Program-made: the position numbers and the translations under genes
Shown here: positions 8,776 through 16,548 of the stretch, piece after piece
How the letters are laid out: every line of letters begins with the position of its first letter
Position numbering within the stretch: position 1 is the stretch's first letter
DNA from: Porphyromonadaceae bacterium UBA3327
GTDB lineage: Bacteria; Bacteroidota; Bacteroidia; Bacteroidales; Muribaculaceae
Direction: 5' to 3'
Assembly (NCBI GenBank): GCA_002361155.1
Contig: DERZ01000055.1
Location: 1-23,469, forward strand
Length of the DNA stretch: 23,469 nucleotides
The notes under the pieces: generated by a model
The model's input: only the letters and a program-made list of their open reading frames with translations
Told to the model about the DNA's origin: nothing
The model's database searches: none

Positions 8776-9300
8776 TTACTTTATTTTTTTATTCATACGC
8801 TCCAGCGAAAGACCTATCGAAGAGAGTCCTTTGGTGTCGGCGGCCGGAGAGAGTGACGATACCGAGAAATCGGTCCATCCAGGAGGAAGACTGATATTTT
8901 CGGTGACCGTATCGGCTGTCTCGAGAACTCCGAGTGACCCTTTGCCGGACGAAGATATGCAGGAGGTGCCGGGACGGACTGTGACGGTGTCGGCAAAGAA
9001 AGTGCCGGTATCGCATTCTGCGGTCACAAGGAGCCGGAACGGGCGAAGAGCCAGTCTCCGCGGATAGCGGGCGTGAAGCACGACGCGGTGTCGCAGCTGG
9101 CGTGCCGCTGCAGAATCCGCAGGTTCAACCCGGAACGTTTGTGGCATTTGCGGCTCAAGTCCCTCCGGACCTACATTACTGAACTGAGACCACACTGTGT
9201 TGCCCGCCTCCCGGCAGGAGCCGAGTCCGGCTGCCAGCGTGAGCATTGTCAGGATGCCGCAGAACCATACAAAAAATATGCGGTGCCGTCGGTTTGTCAT
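8776..9300 (-). CDS. gldH: GldH-like gliding-motility lipoprotein
   Basis: A 174-aa predicted lipoprotein. Basic residues (NRRHR) precede a hydrophobic stretch (9-25) and a lipobox LGSC with the lipidated cysteine at 29. The mature part is small and beta-rich, with a conserved-looking C-terminus (LPPGWTDFSVSSLSP...GLSSIGLSLER) like GldH of Bacteroidales. GldH is needed for gliding in Flavobacterium, but homologues persist in non-gliding gut species, where the role is unknown. Position supports the name: GldH commonly follows the PSP1/RicT gene in this order. The ATG shares one base with the ricT stop (TAATG), so translation is probably coupled. The call rests on architecture and context more than on strong motifs. 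Confidence 0.75.
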   Translation of the reverse strand: MTNRRHRIFFVWFCGILTMLTLAAGLGSCREAGNTVWSQFSNVGPEGLEPQMPQTFRVEPADSAAARQLRHRVVLHARYPRRLALRPFRLLVTAECDTGTFFADTVTVRPGTSCISSSGKGSLGVLETADTVTENISLPPGWTDFSVSSLSPAADTKGLSSIGLSLERMNKKIK

Positions 9301-10475
9301 TATCCCTGCTTTGGAGGTCTCCTTTTGGGTTTTCGCCGGTTCTTTTTATCCTGGCCGTCAGCCTTGGGGTGTGGCTGCTGTTTCTTTCCCTCCGGCTTAT
9401 GCTGCGGCTGCTGTTTTTTCTTTTTCTTTCTCTTGGATTTGTCGAAACGCGTGAGGCTTTCCTGCTCCACGAGATCCACATATTCGGCGGGACGCTCCTC
9501 TTCTTTCGATCCCGGGGAGAGATCGTCGGGCTTGACACCCTGCTTGTTGAGCGCCATCACCTCGAACGCCCTGTCTGCATTGATGGTGACGAGGTTTGCC
9601 GGAATCTTGCGGCCGGTGGAATATGTCACGGTCCGGGCGAGGATGTCGGCCTTGAAGAAATAGTAAAGATTATCCTTTGTCTCGAGCTGCACATCCTTCG
9701 GCGGAAGCTGTTTCTGGGCTTCGGCATAGATATCGGTCTCGAAATTAAGGCAGCATTTGAGTTTGGCGCATTGGCCGGCGAGTTTCTGCGGATTCATGGA
9801 GAGGTCCTGGATCCTTGCCGCTCCGGTACCGACCGAGACGAAATGAGTCATCCACGACGCGCAGCACAGCGGTCGCCCGCAAGGACCTATGCCGCCGATT
9901 CTGCCGGCTTCCTGCCGGGCGCCGATCTGCTTCATCTCCACCCGCACCTTGAACGTGTCGGCAAGGATGCGGATGAGTTTGCGGAAGTCCACGCGTTCGT
10001 CGGCTATATAATAGAATATGGCTTTTCCTCCGTCGCCCTGGTACTCCACGTCGCCTATCTTCATGTTCAGGTCCAGTTCCTCGGCTATTTTCCGGGTCCG
10101 GATCATTGTGTCGTGTTCCTTGGCGCGGGCTGCGTTGTATTTCTCGAGATCCTGCTGGGTGGCAAGCCGGAAAACGCGTTTCAGTTCAGTTTCCGGTTTT
10201 ATGCCGGCTTTCTTCATCTGGAGGGATACGAGCCTTCCGACCATGCTCACGCGGCCGATATCATGGCCCGGTGAGGCCTCGACAGCGACAATGTCACCGA
10301 TTTTGAGCGGAAGGCCGGAGGAGTTGACAAAGAATCCGTTGCGGGTGTTCTTGAACGTCACCTCCACCGTATCGTGGTCCGAACTGTCGGAAATCCCCTC
10401 AAGCCAGTTGGTGGCGAGGAGTTTCCCGCGCGGGTCGCCGCTGTCGGAATATTTCTTTCTGATGTCTGCGTCCAC
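9300..10475 (-). CDS. ricT: PSP1-domain protein RicT with basic C-terminal tail (GTG start)
   Basis: Homologue of RicT (YaaT), which in Bacillus subtilis joins RicA and RicF in a complex that steers RNase Y cleavage. The PSP1 core spans about 40-250. It carries the cysteine clusters GPCGRPLCC (198-205) and CAKLKCC (236-242), that is C199, C204, C205, C236, C241 and C242, the type linked to Fe-S cluster binding. Residues 343-391 form a Lys/Arg/Gln/Pro-rich tail that looks RNA-binding. The start is GTG at 10475, nine bases after the rny stop, behind a purine-rich GGGGAAG. No other in-frame start occurs before residue 78. The gene ends overlapping gldH by one base. Direct adjacency to rny supports a shared function in mRNA processing. 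Confidence 0.92.
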   Translation of the reverse strand: MDADIRKKYSDSGDPRGKLLATNWLEGISDSSDHDTVEVTFKNTRNGFFVNSSGLPLKIGDIVAVEASPGHDIGRVSMVGRLVSLQMKKAGIKPETELKRVFRLATQQDLEKYNAARAKEHDTMIRTRKIAEELDLNMKIGDVEYQGDGGKAIFYYIADERVDFRKLIRILADTFKVRVEMKQIGARQEAGRIGGIGPCGRPLCCASWMTHFVSVGTGAARIQDLSMNPQKLAGQCAKLKCCLNFETDIYAEAQKQLPPKDVQLETKDNLYYFFKADILARTVTYSTGRKIPANLVTINADRAFEVMALNKQGVKPDDLSPGSKEEERPAEYVDLVEQESLTRFDKSKRKKKKKQQPQHKPEGKKQQPHPKADGQDKKNRRKPKRRPPKQG

Positions 10476-10484
10476 GGCTTCCCC

Positions 10485-12023
10485 TTATTTTGCGAAGCTG
10501 ATCGAGCGGGTTTCGCGGATTACGGTTATCTTCACCTGTCCGGGATATGTGAGCTCATCCTGGATTTTCTTGGCGATTTCCGCGGAGAGCTTCTCTGTCT
10601 CTTCGTCGGTGATCTTGTCCGCGCCGACTATTACGCGAAGTTCGCGGCCTGCCTGGATGGCGTATGTCTTGAGCACTCCGGGATATGAAAGGGCAAGTTG
10701 CTCGAGATCGTTGAGCCGCTTGATGTATGCCTCGACAATCTCGCGGCGTGCGCCGGGGCGTGCGCCCGAGATGGCGTCGCATACCTGCACGATGGGGGCG
10801 AGAAGCGAAGTCTGCTCCACCTCGTCGTGATGGGCGCCGATGGCGTTGCAGATGTCGGGTTTTTCCTTGAACTTTTCTGCGAGTTTCATGCCGAGCAGCG
10901 CGTGGGGGAGTTCCGGTTCGTCGTCAGGCACTTTGCCTATGTCGTGGAGCAGACCGGCGCGGCGGGCCTTCTTGGGGTTGAGACCGAGTTCGGAGGCCAT
11001 GACCGCGCAGAGGTTGGCTGTTTCACGCGAGTGCTGAAGCAGGTTCTGGCCGTAGCTTGAACGGTATTTCATCTTGCCGACCATGCGGATAAGTTCGGGG
11101 TGCAGCCCGTGGATACCGAGGTCGATGGTGGTTCGCTTGCCTGTCTCGATGATTTCTTCCTCCACCTGTTTGCGGACCTTTGCCACCACTTCCTCGATAC
11201 GTGCGGGATGGATGCGTCCGTCCACCACGAGCTGGTGCAGGGCGAGCCGCGCTATTTCTCGGCGCACGGGATCGAAACCGGAAAGCACGATAGCCTCCGG
11301 GGTGTCGTCAACGATGATTTCGATTCCGGTGGCGGCTTCGAGGGCACGGATGTTGCGGCCTTCGCGACCGATGATTCGGCCTTTGATCTCATCGTTGTCG
11401 ATATGGAACACTGTTACCGAGTTTTCCACGGCGGTTTCCGTAGCCACGCGCTGGATGCTCTGGATCACGATGCGCTTGGCCTCCTTGTTGGCGGTCATCT
11501 TGGCCTCGTCCATAATGTCGTTGATATAACCGGCGGCGGCTGTCTTGGCCTCGTCCTTGAGGCTTTCCACCAGTTTCTCGCGTGCTTCATCTGCGGAGAG
11601 GCCGGAGATTCTCACGAGTTCCTCCTGGGCCTGACGTTGCATCTGCTCCAGCTCGGCGCTGCGGCTTTCAAGCAGTTGTTCGCGGTTGTCGAGATTGTTG
11701 CGGAGGTTGTCAAGCTCCTTCTTGCGGCGGTTGTTGTCGTTCTGAATCTGGTTGAGCTGTATCTCGCGCTGTTTGGCGCGGGCCTCGGCGGTCTGGACTT
11801 TCTGCATCCGCTGGTTGGCGGTGCGCTCCGCGTCATTGATAATCTTCATTTCCTCCTCTTTAGCCTTGAGGAGCTTGTTCTCTTTTATCACGCCAGCCTC
11901 GCGGTTGGCTTCCTCTATGATGAGGTTGGCGCGGGAGCCGGCGTTACGTTTGCTGGTCACTGTGGCCACCGCATAGCCGATGGCGAGGGCGGCCACTGCG
12001 ATTATGATCCAAATTGCTGTCAT
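10485..12023 (-). CDS. rny: Ribonuclease Y
   Basis: Membrane-anchored endoribonuclease that initiates mRNA decay, 512 aa. The order is standard: one N-terminal transmembrane helix (about 3-22), a long coiled coil (30-135), a KH RNA-binding domain with GREG (219-222), then a metal-dependent HD domain with H331 in NLLQHSRE, the H360-D361 pair in GLLHDIGK and H374. The C-terminus, with [18 protein letters not shown] and a conserved final [13 protein letters not shown] end, is intact. The ATG at 12023 gives the anchor directly. It follows zapA by 137 bp without a recognisable promoter, and ricT follows nine bases later. Confidence 0.97.
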   Translation of the reverse strand: MTAIWIIIAVAALAIGYAVATVTSKRNAGSRANLIIEEANREAGVIKENKLLKAKEEEMKIINDAERTANQRMQKVQTAEARAKQREIQLNQIQNDNNRRKKELDNLRNNLDNREQLLESRSAELEQMQRQAQEELVRISGLSADEAREKLVESLKDEAKTAAAGYINDIMDEAKMTANKEAKRIVIQSIQRVATETAVENSVTVFHIDNDEIKGRIIGREGRNIRALEAATGIEIIVDDTPEAIVLSGFDPVRREIARLALHQLVVDGRIHPARIEEVVAKVRKQVEEEIIETGKRTTIDLGIHGLHPELIRMVGKMKYRSSYGQNLLQHSRETANLCAVMASELGLNPKKARRAGLLHDIGKVPDDEPELPHALLGMKLAEKFKEKPDICNAIGAHHDEVEQTSLLAPIVQVCDAISGARPGARREIVEAYIKRLNDLEQLALSYPGVLKTYAIQAGRELRVIVGADKITDEETEKLSAEIAKKIQDELTYPGQVKITVIRETRSISFAK

Positions 12024-12160
12024 ATCTGATATAAGGTTTTTTTATAATGATAATTATTTGACATGGTTAGGCTTTCGTGATGAAAGCATGACAACATGGA
12101 TCCGGTCCTGTCGGCGCCGAAGGAATGAAAAAGATTGAAACGAGGTGCTGTATGGAAAAA
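12024..12160 (-). other. zapA-rny intergenic region with a small hairpin
   Basis: This gap holds no ORF and no TAnnTTTG box on the minus strand, so rny is probably read from upstream. It contains a 6-bp hairpin GCTTTC/GAAAGC with a 5-nt loop (12071-12087), a 10-base palindrome tcggcgccga, and an AT-rich run just before the rny ATG. It may be a processing or stability element in the mRNA. Confidence 0.35.
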
Positions 12161-12463
12161 TCAGGAGCCGTGGTCAGGCTCCGCTGCCAGAATGCACTCG
12201 TCGGCGAGTGCCGCGGCTTTTGCGTACTGATCCTTTAATTCGCAGTAGAAGGAGGCAAACCGGTAAGCCACCATTGCGAGGATTTCCCGGTCGGTCTTCG
12301 AGTGGAATTCCTTGCGCCATTTGGAGTAGAGGTTATCCACTTCCTTCTCGACGTCTCTCACGAAGTCCTGATTCCGGAACGGGACGGTCTGCACTATCCG
12401 CTGGCCGCCTATATTGAGGTTCATTTTGATATTTTCCGAGTCGTTCATCTTCCTCCTTTTCAT
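12161..12463 (-). CDS. zapA: Cell division protein ZapA
   Basis: Small FtsZ-ring stabiliser of the ZapA family, 100 aa, cytosolic. The N-terminal beta-strand segment KMNLNIGGQRIVQTVPF, then the charged RDVEKEVDNLYSKW helix and the AMVAYRFASFYCEL coiled-coil segment follow the ZapA pattern (strands, then a dimerising helix). The ATG at 12463 overlaps the preceding stop as ATGA, which favours it. An ATG at 12448 (MNDSENIKM) is possible and would begin closer to the domain. The gene lies directly after a coiled-coil protein that may be its partner. Confidence 0.85.
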   Translation of the reverse strand: MKRRKMNDSENIKMNLNIGGQRIVQTVPFRNQDFVRDVEKEVDNLYSKWRKEFHSKTDREILAMVAYRFASFYCELKDQYAKAAALADECILAAEPDHGS

Positions 12464-12768
12464 TCCTTGAGAATCTCAAGGCAACGGTCGATGTTGCGGA
12501 TTAATCCGGCGATATGGCGACGGGCGGCAACGAGGTCATCGGCGTCATTGGCGAGTTTGTGCGAAACCGCAAGAAACTCGGCGTCGAGACGGGCGCGGTC
12601 GCGTTCGGCGTAAGCTTCCTCCGTCTTTTTCCGGAGGTCTCGGTTCTCCTCTTCAAGAGAACTGTTCCGGAGGAGGAGACTTTCATTCCGCGCGACGAGC
12701 GTATCGATTTTCCCTTTCAGTATTTCAAGGGTGTTCAATAGCGCCTGGCTGCCGTTGGAAGTCGTCAT
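12460..12768 (-). CDS. Small coiled-coil protein upstream of zapA (possible ZapB-like partner)
   Basis: A 102-aa protein with no recognised domain. Residues 10-75 show leucines at heptad spacing and many Glu/Lys/Arg (LEILKGKIDTL, LLLRNSSLEEENRDLRKK), so a parallel coiled coil is likely. The C-terminus IAGLIRNIDRCLEILKE looks like a conserved helical end. There is no signal peptide or membrane segment. The stop overlaps the zapA start (ATGA), so the two proteins are made together. A ZapB-like role bridging ZapA is inferred from size, coiled coil and position. It has no direct sequence support. Confidence 0.75.
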   Translation of the reverse strand: MTTSNGSQALLNTLEILKGKIDTLVARNESLLLRNSSLEEENRDLRKKTEEAYAERDRARLDAEFLAVSHKLANDADDLVAARRHIAGLIRNIDRCLEILKE

Positions 12769-12782
12769 CTGCCAAATTTTTA

Positions 12783-12790
12783 CAAAGTTA
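12783..12790 (-). promoter_or_regulatory. Possible internal -7 box before the coiled-coil/zapA genes
   Basis: The minus strand reads TAACTTTG, an exact TAnnTTTG match, preceded by a ten-base A run but without TTTG at -33. Transcription would begin near 12776, only about 8 nt before the ATG at 12768. It would separate the zapA-rny-ricT-gldH cluster from lptD. Confidence 0.4.
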
Positions 12791-12832
12791 ATATTTTTTT
12801 TTTGAATTAGCGGCTGTTTATGGTGATAAATT

Positions 12833-15628
12833 TCAATACCATTGTACGCCGTTGTTGGTCTGCGAGCGCTGGTCGTATTTGAGGTCCTTTAGCAGCGACG
12901 ATTTCACCGCTATATGGAAATTGTAGGATTTGTAGGGGCCGACGGGCACGAACGACGCCGACATGGTGAAGCAGTGCAGATCGCGCGAGATGGAGCAGTT
13001 CATGTATGCGATCTTGTGGGCCTGGAAATCGTATGAGGCTGAGAACGAGAAATTCCAGTTTTTTGTGGGGCGCACGTTGCCGTTTATGGACAGGTTCTGG
13101 TTCCAGCGACCGTTCCAGCGCATCTTCTCATAGTTGAAATCGCCGTAACCGTAGCTCACCGAATAGTTTACCGACACGCTCCAGGGGAAGTTCCATTTGG
13201 CGTAGCCGTCGGCGTCGCTTGTTCCGGAATCCTCTCCCCGCCGGCGTCGCCTTTTTTCGCTGGCCATGTCGGCGAAGCTCTCATGTTCCGTCGGTTCGTC
13301 ATCATCCTCTCCGTCCGTGTCATTGTTCCTGCGTCGGTCCTCCCCGTTATCTTTTTTTCGCCGGAAGGTGTCGTTGTTGAAAGTGTATGAGAAACTTGTG
13401 CCGAACGACGACAGTTGGAGGAAGCGGCCGTCCTGCCAGCAGTAGCGGTCCACCTGTACCGGTGTACCGGTCTCGTTCAGGCGGTATGAGTAGGGATCCC
13501 AGGTGGTATTGAAGTTCAGGTTGAAGTTCTTGACGATGCGCAGCATCACGTTGAGCTGGAGGGGGGAGAGCCTGAGCGAGTCGGCGGCGAAATTGTAGCT
13601 CTGCGACAGAGACAGGTTCTCGATGAGCGAGATCTTCCTGACACCGGTCGAATCCTTGTCGCTCTTGACTTTCATCTCGAGGTTGTTGGCCAGGTTGACG
13701 GAGACGGCACCCTGCCGTCCGCGCCCGGGCACTCCGAAGATTCCGTGGTTGAAGAACGAATAGTCGCGCCGTTGCTCGTGGCCCTGGGCGTCGATGTAGG
13801 TGTAATGGTCATAGATTCCCCATCCCGGCATCCCGAAGTCGGGTTGCCAGTTGAACGATACTGTCGGGGTAAGGACGTGCCGGATCATCTCGACCTTGTC
13901 GCCGAGAAACTTCATCGGCTTCCAGAATCCGTAGACTTTCGTGTCGAATCCCATGGAGAGGTTGAAGTCGAAAATATTGTAGAATCCGTAGGTGGTGTCC
14001 TGGACTTCGCGTGAGGCCTGCGTGTCCCACTGCCGGCGTATCTTGGATGTGTACATCCTGTCGTTCAGAGATATGGAGGGCGATACGTTGAGATATTTGA
14101 AGAGGGAGAACGTGGCGCTGACGGGTACGTAGTGCTTCATGCCGTTGCGCCAGTCCTTGATGAGGCTTTTCTTGAAAAATTCATCCTGCCCCGATGTCAG
14201 GGAGTTCTGGAACTGTCCGGAGTAGGAGAGTTTGATTTTCTCGTACCATCGTTCGGCGCCGGCCGCCCTTTTCCGTTTGAAAGGCGCGGTCTGCGACATG
14301 GTGACGTTGATGTTGGGGAATGACACCTGCAGGGTTGAGTCCTGTGTCCTCTGGGTTATGTTGGCTGTGGCCGAGAGACTCCATTTCGTACCCGGAAACC
14401 GGTAGGTGAGGTTGACGGTGGATGATTTGGTGTTTTCTGTAAAATTCTGGTTATAATATGAATTGAGGTCGTTGCGCGAGTATCCGGAGGTTGCGAAATT
14501 GACCGATGCGGAGAAGTTCAGGTTGGGGTTTGCCTTGGCGTCCTGCGAGTGGCTCCACACCACCTGGAAGTTGCGCATGCTGTTGTAGTCCGGGGTTCCT
14601 TTGTCGCCGGTCACGGTGTTCAGGAAGGAGATGTCGAAAGCGCCGCGGAACTTATAGCGTTTCACGTAGTTGAGGTGTCCCGAGAGTCCCCAGCTCCCCT
14701 TGGTGTAGATTTCGCCGCGCAGGGCGAGATCGAGATTGTCGTTGATGGCGAAGTAGTAACCTCCGTCGCGGAGATAGAATCCGCGGTTGAAATCGTCGCC
14801 GAAAGTGGGGAATATTATTCCGCTTGAGTATTTTTCGGAAAACGGGAAATAGCCGAAGGGGAGGGCGAGGGGGAGTGGAACGTCGGCGAGCACCATGTAT
14901 CCCGGTCCGGTCACGACATCCTTTTTGGGCCTTACCTTGGCTTTGGTCAGCTGGAAATAGAAATGTGGATGTTCATGGTCCTCGCAGGTGGTGTACTTGC
15001 CGTCCTCTACGTAGAAGGCTCCGTCCTCGGTGCGCTTGGCCTTTCCTCCGGTGAGGTATCCGTCCTGCTGTTCGGTGATTACTTCGGTGATGTATCCCCG
15101 CTGGGTCTTGAAGTTGTACTTCATGGTTTTGGACTCATACTCGCCCGATTTGTCCTGGAACACCGGAGTGTCCGTCAGTTCTCCGACGGAGTCCGGCATA
15201 CCCGTGGCGTGGACGGTGCTCGAATCGAGGTCCATCTCGATTTTTGCGGAGTTCACCTTGAAATCCTGGTATTCGACGGTCCCGTCGCCATACAGGAACG
15301 CCCTTTCGAGTCCGCTGAGCACCAGCGAGTCCTTGGCATTGAACGTCACCGTGGATTCGATGTCGACCTTGCTGCGGTTGATTCTGGAGAGTCGTGTCCG
15401 GGTGGTGTCGGCAGGTATGGAGTCGGCGGTGACAGAGTCCTGGCCGAGGGGACGGCGTCCTCTCAGCAGGTCGATTCCCGACGGACGTGAAGAGTCGGGC
15501 ACCGTCGTGGAGACAGAGTCGGAGTCCCGTGTGCGCCGGGAGGCCGGTGTCTGCGGGTCAGGGCTTTGCGAGTAGGCGATGCCGATTGCCGCCATCGCCG
15601 CTATAATATAGAATAAGAATCGCCTCAA
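12833..15628 (-). CDS. lptD: LptD-like LPS-assembly outer-membrane protein (TTG start)
   Basis: Bacteroidetes-type LptD, the beta-barrel that inserts lipopolysaccharide into the outer leaflet. The 931-aa product has a signal peptide (MRRFLFYIIAAMAAIGIAYS, cleavage near 20), a Ser/Thr/Asp-rich linker to about 85, an LptA/OstA-like domain (about 88-235), then the LptD signature PLPLALPFGYFPF (251-263) followed by SSGIIFPTFGDDFNRGFYLRD. The rest is a long barrel of alternating strands. Residues of about 755-810 form a charged low-complexity loop (KDNGEDRRRNN...EKRRRRRGED). The start must be TTG at 15628, because an in-frame TAA lies directly upstream and the next ATG would cut the signal peptide. 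No LptE gene is adjacent. A strong promoter lies at 15710-15740. Confidence 0.9.
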   Translation of the reverse strand: MRRFLFYIIAAMAAIGIAYSQSPDPQTPASRRTRDSDSVSTTVPDSSRPSGIDLLRGRRPLGQDSVTADSIPADTTRTRLSRINRSKVDIESTVTFNAKDSLVLSGLERAFLYGDGTVEYQDFKVNSAKIEMDLDSSTVHATGMPDSVGELTDTPVFQDKSGEYESKTMKYNFKTQRGYITEVITEQQDGYLTGGKAKRTEDGAFYVEDGKYTTCEDHEHPHFYFQLTKAKVRPKKDVVTGPGYMVLADVPLPLALPFGYFPFSEKYSSGIIFPTFGDDFNRGFYLRDGGYYFAINDNLDLALRGEIYTKGSWGLSGHLNYVKRYKFRGAFDISFLNTVTGDKGTPDYNSMRNFQVVWSHSQDAKANPNLNFSASVNFATSGYSRNDLNSYYNQNFTENTKSSTVNLTYRFPGTKWSLSATANITQRTQDSTLQVSFPNINVTMSQTAPFKRKRAAGAERWYEKIKLSYSGQFQNSLTSGQDEFFKKSLIKDWRNGMKHYVPVSATFSLFKYLNVSPSISLNDRMYTSKIRRQWDTQASREVQDTTYGFYNIFDFNLSMGFDTKVYGFWKPMKFLGDKVEMIRHVLTPTVSFNWQPDFGMPGWGIYDHYTYIDAQGHEQRRDYSFFNHGIFGVPGRGRQGAVSVNLANNLEMKVKSDKDSTGVRKISLIENLSLSQSYNFAADSLRLSPLQLNVMLRIVKNFNLNFNTTWDPYSYRLNETGTPVQVDRYCWQDGRFLQLSSFGTSFSYTFNNDTFRRKKDNGEDRRRNNDTDGEDDDEPTEHESFADMASEKRRRRRGEDSGTSDADGYAKWNFPWSVSVNYSVSYGYGDFNYEKMRWNGRWNQNLSINGNVRPTKNWNFSFSASYDFQAHKIAYMNCSISRDLHCFTMSASFVPVGPYKSYNFHIAVKSSLLKDLKYDQRSQTNNGVQWY

Positions 15629-15669
15629 TTAATGGCTTTTGTTCTCCTTGTTATTTATGGGATTGCCTG

Positions 15670-15700
15670 TCGGCATGGGGAGTTTGCTTCTCCGTGCCGA
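15670..15700 (-). promoter_or_regulatory. 5'-end hairpin of the lptD transcript
   Basis: TCGGCA (95-100 of 15600s) pairs with TGCCGA (15670-15675), and an inner GGAG/CTCC helix is formed by 15790-type bases at 15690-15693 with 15679-15682. The structure begins only a few bases after the predicted transcription start (about 15703) and ends about 40 nt before the TTG. A hairpin at the extreme 5' end often protects mRNA. Regulation is possible but not shown. Confidence 0.5.
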
Positions 15701-15709
15701 AAGTATATG

Positions 15710-15740
15710 CAAAGTTAGCACATATTGTAGAAACATCAAA
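15710..15740 (-). promoter_or_regulatory. Promoter of lptD
   Basis: The minus strand shows TTTG (15737-15740), a spacer of 19 and TAACTTTG (15710-15717), a full match to the Bacteroidetes primary sigma consensus. The -33 box overlaps the TGA stop of the upstream SprT-like gene, so lptD has its own promoter inside the end of that gene. Confidence 0.75.
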
Positions 15741-16443
15741 AAAAATGTTTCTTGTCTGCCGGTGTGCCGGGCGGTATGGGTCTGAAAATTTTGCCGGCGA
15801 TTTCGCAGCGGATGGCGGTGGCGAGCAGACTGTCCAGTTTTTCCTGGTCCGGCACCTTGTAAAGTTTAAGAGTGCGCACCGACGGATAACGGTTGAACCA
15901 TGGATCGGTGGACACGTACCATTCTCTGCTTTCCACTCCGGGCATTCTGCCGAGCATGTCGTCGAATTCGAAAATACGTGTGCGTGCGCAGACTGTGAGG
16001 GTGCGTTCCCCTCCGCGCAGACGCACCGTCGTCAGATAGTGCATGCGGATGTTGGTGTCGGATTCTGCCTTCTGTTCCGTGGTCCGGCTGCTCACTGTGA
16101 TCCGCCGTCCGTACCGGCAGTTCACGCTCTCCATCATGGCTATGAAATTGGGCCCGTGGGGAGTGGGGTCGTTGATGCCGTTCCAATGAAGATACAGATG
16201 GATCATCTCATGTATGAGCGTGTCTTCGAGTTCGGGCCTGTCGACATCGTAATAGCGGCTCACCGCAAGTGTGTAATGTCCGGGAGCCGGCTTTTGGCCC
16301 GGACGAAGTCTTACATATTTCAGATATCCGAGACGTGTTCTGGCATTCGAGACGGCTATTCTGACATCCGGCAGGGAGCCGTTGAAAATGATGCGGTTGA
16401 ACTCTTGGAATTTTTCTGTGATGAACTGATGGGAGGCTCGCAT
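15736..16443 (-). CDS. SprT-like zinc metalloprotease domain protein
   Basis: A 235-aa protein of the SprT-like family. FQEFNRIIFNGSLPDVRI (12-29) is the usual domain start. The zinc motif is HEMIH (78-82), with a third ligand probably H96 in PHGPNF, matching the HExxH...HG spacing of SprT/Spartan proteases. No signal peptide is present, so it is cytosolic. Eukaryotic Spartan cleaves DNA-protein crosslinks. Bacterial SprT-like proteins are poorly understood, so the substrate is unknown. No C-terminal zinc ribbon is evident. It diverges from the DUF1846 gene, and a -7 box sits about 20 bp before its ATG. Confidence 0.85.
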   Translation of the reverse strand: MRASHQFITEKFQEFNRIIFNGSLPDVRIAVSNARTRLGYLKYVRLRPGQKPAPGHYTLAVSRYYDVDRPELEDTLIHEMIHLYLHWNGINDPTPHGPNFIAMMESVNCRYGRRITVSSRTTEQKAESDTNIRMHYLTTVRLRGGERTLTVCARTRIFEFDDMLGRMPGVESREWYVSTDPWFNRYPSVRTLKLYKVPDQEKLDSLLATAIRCEIAGKIFRPIPPGTPADKKHFF

Positions 16444-16459
16444 TGGATCTTGGTTTGTG

Positions 16460-16467
16460 CAAATTTA
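16460..16467 (-). promoter_or_regulatory. -7 box of the SprT-like gene promoter
   Basis: The minus strand reads TAAATTTG, an exact TAnnTTTG match, 17 bp before the ATG at 16443. There is no TTTG at the -33 position. It is one half of a divergent pair with the box at 16512-16519. Confidence 0.5.
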
Positions 16468-16511
16468 GTTCAATTTTCGCATAATCAGGAAAATTTTTCT
16501 TGAAAATTCCT

Positions 16512-16519
16512 TAATTTTG
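16512..16519 (+). promoter_or_regulatory. -7 box of the DUF1846 gene promoter
   Basis: TAATTTTG matches TAnnTTTG exactly, about 30 bp before the ATG at 16549. The upstream region is A/T-rich without a clear TTTG at -33. The expected leader is about 23 nt. Confidence 0.5.
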
Positions 16520-16548
16520 CATTTTGGTTCAGTTCAATTTTATAGCAA

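Noticed and set aside
9246..10274. 342-aa open frame opposite ricT with hydrophobic stretches
   Set aside because: The apparent membrane helices come from the antisense of the Lys/Gln-rich RicT tail; there is no independent support.
11100..12029. 309-aa open frame opposite rny
   Set aside because: Complement of the RNase Y coiled coil and KH region; the Leu/Val/Gly-rich pattern arises from antisense Gln/Glu/Lys/Ala codons.
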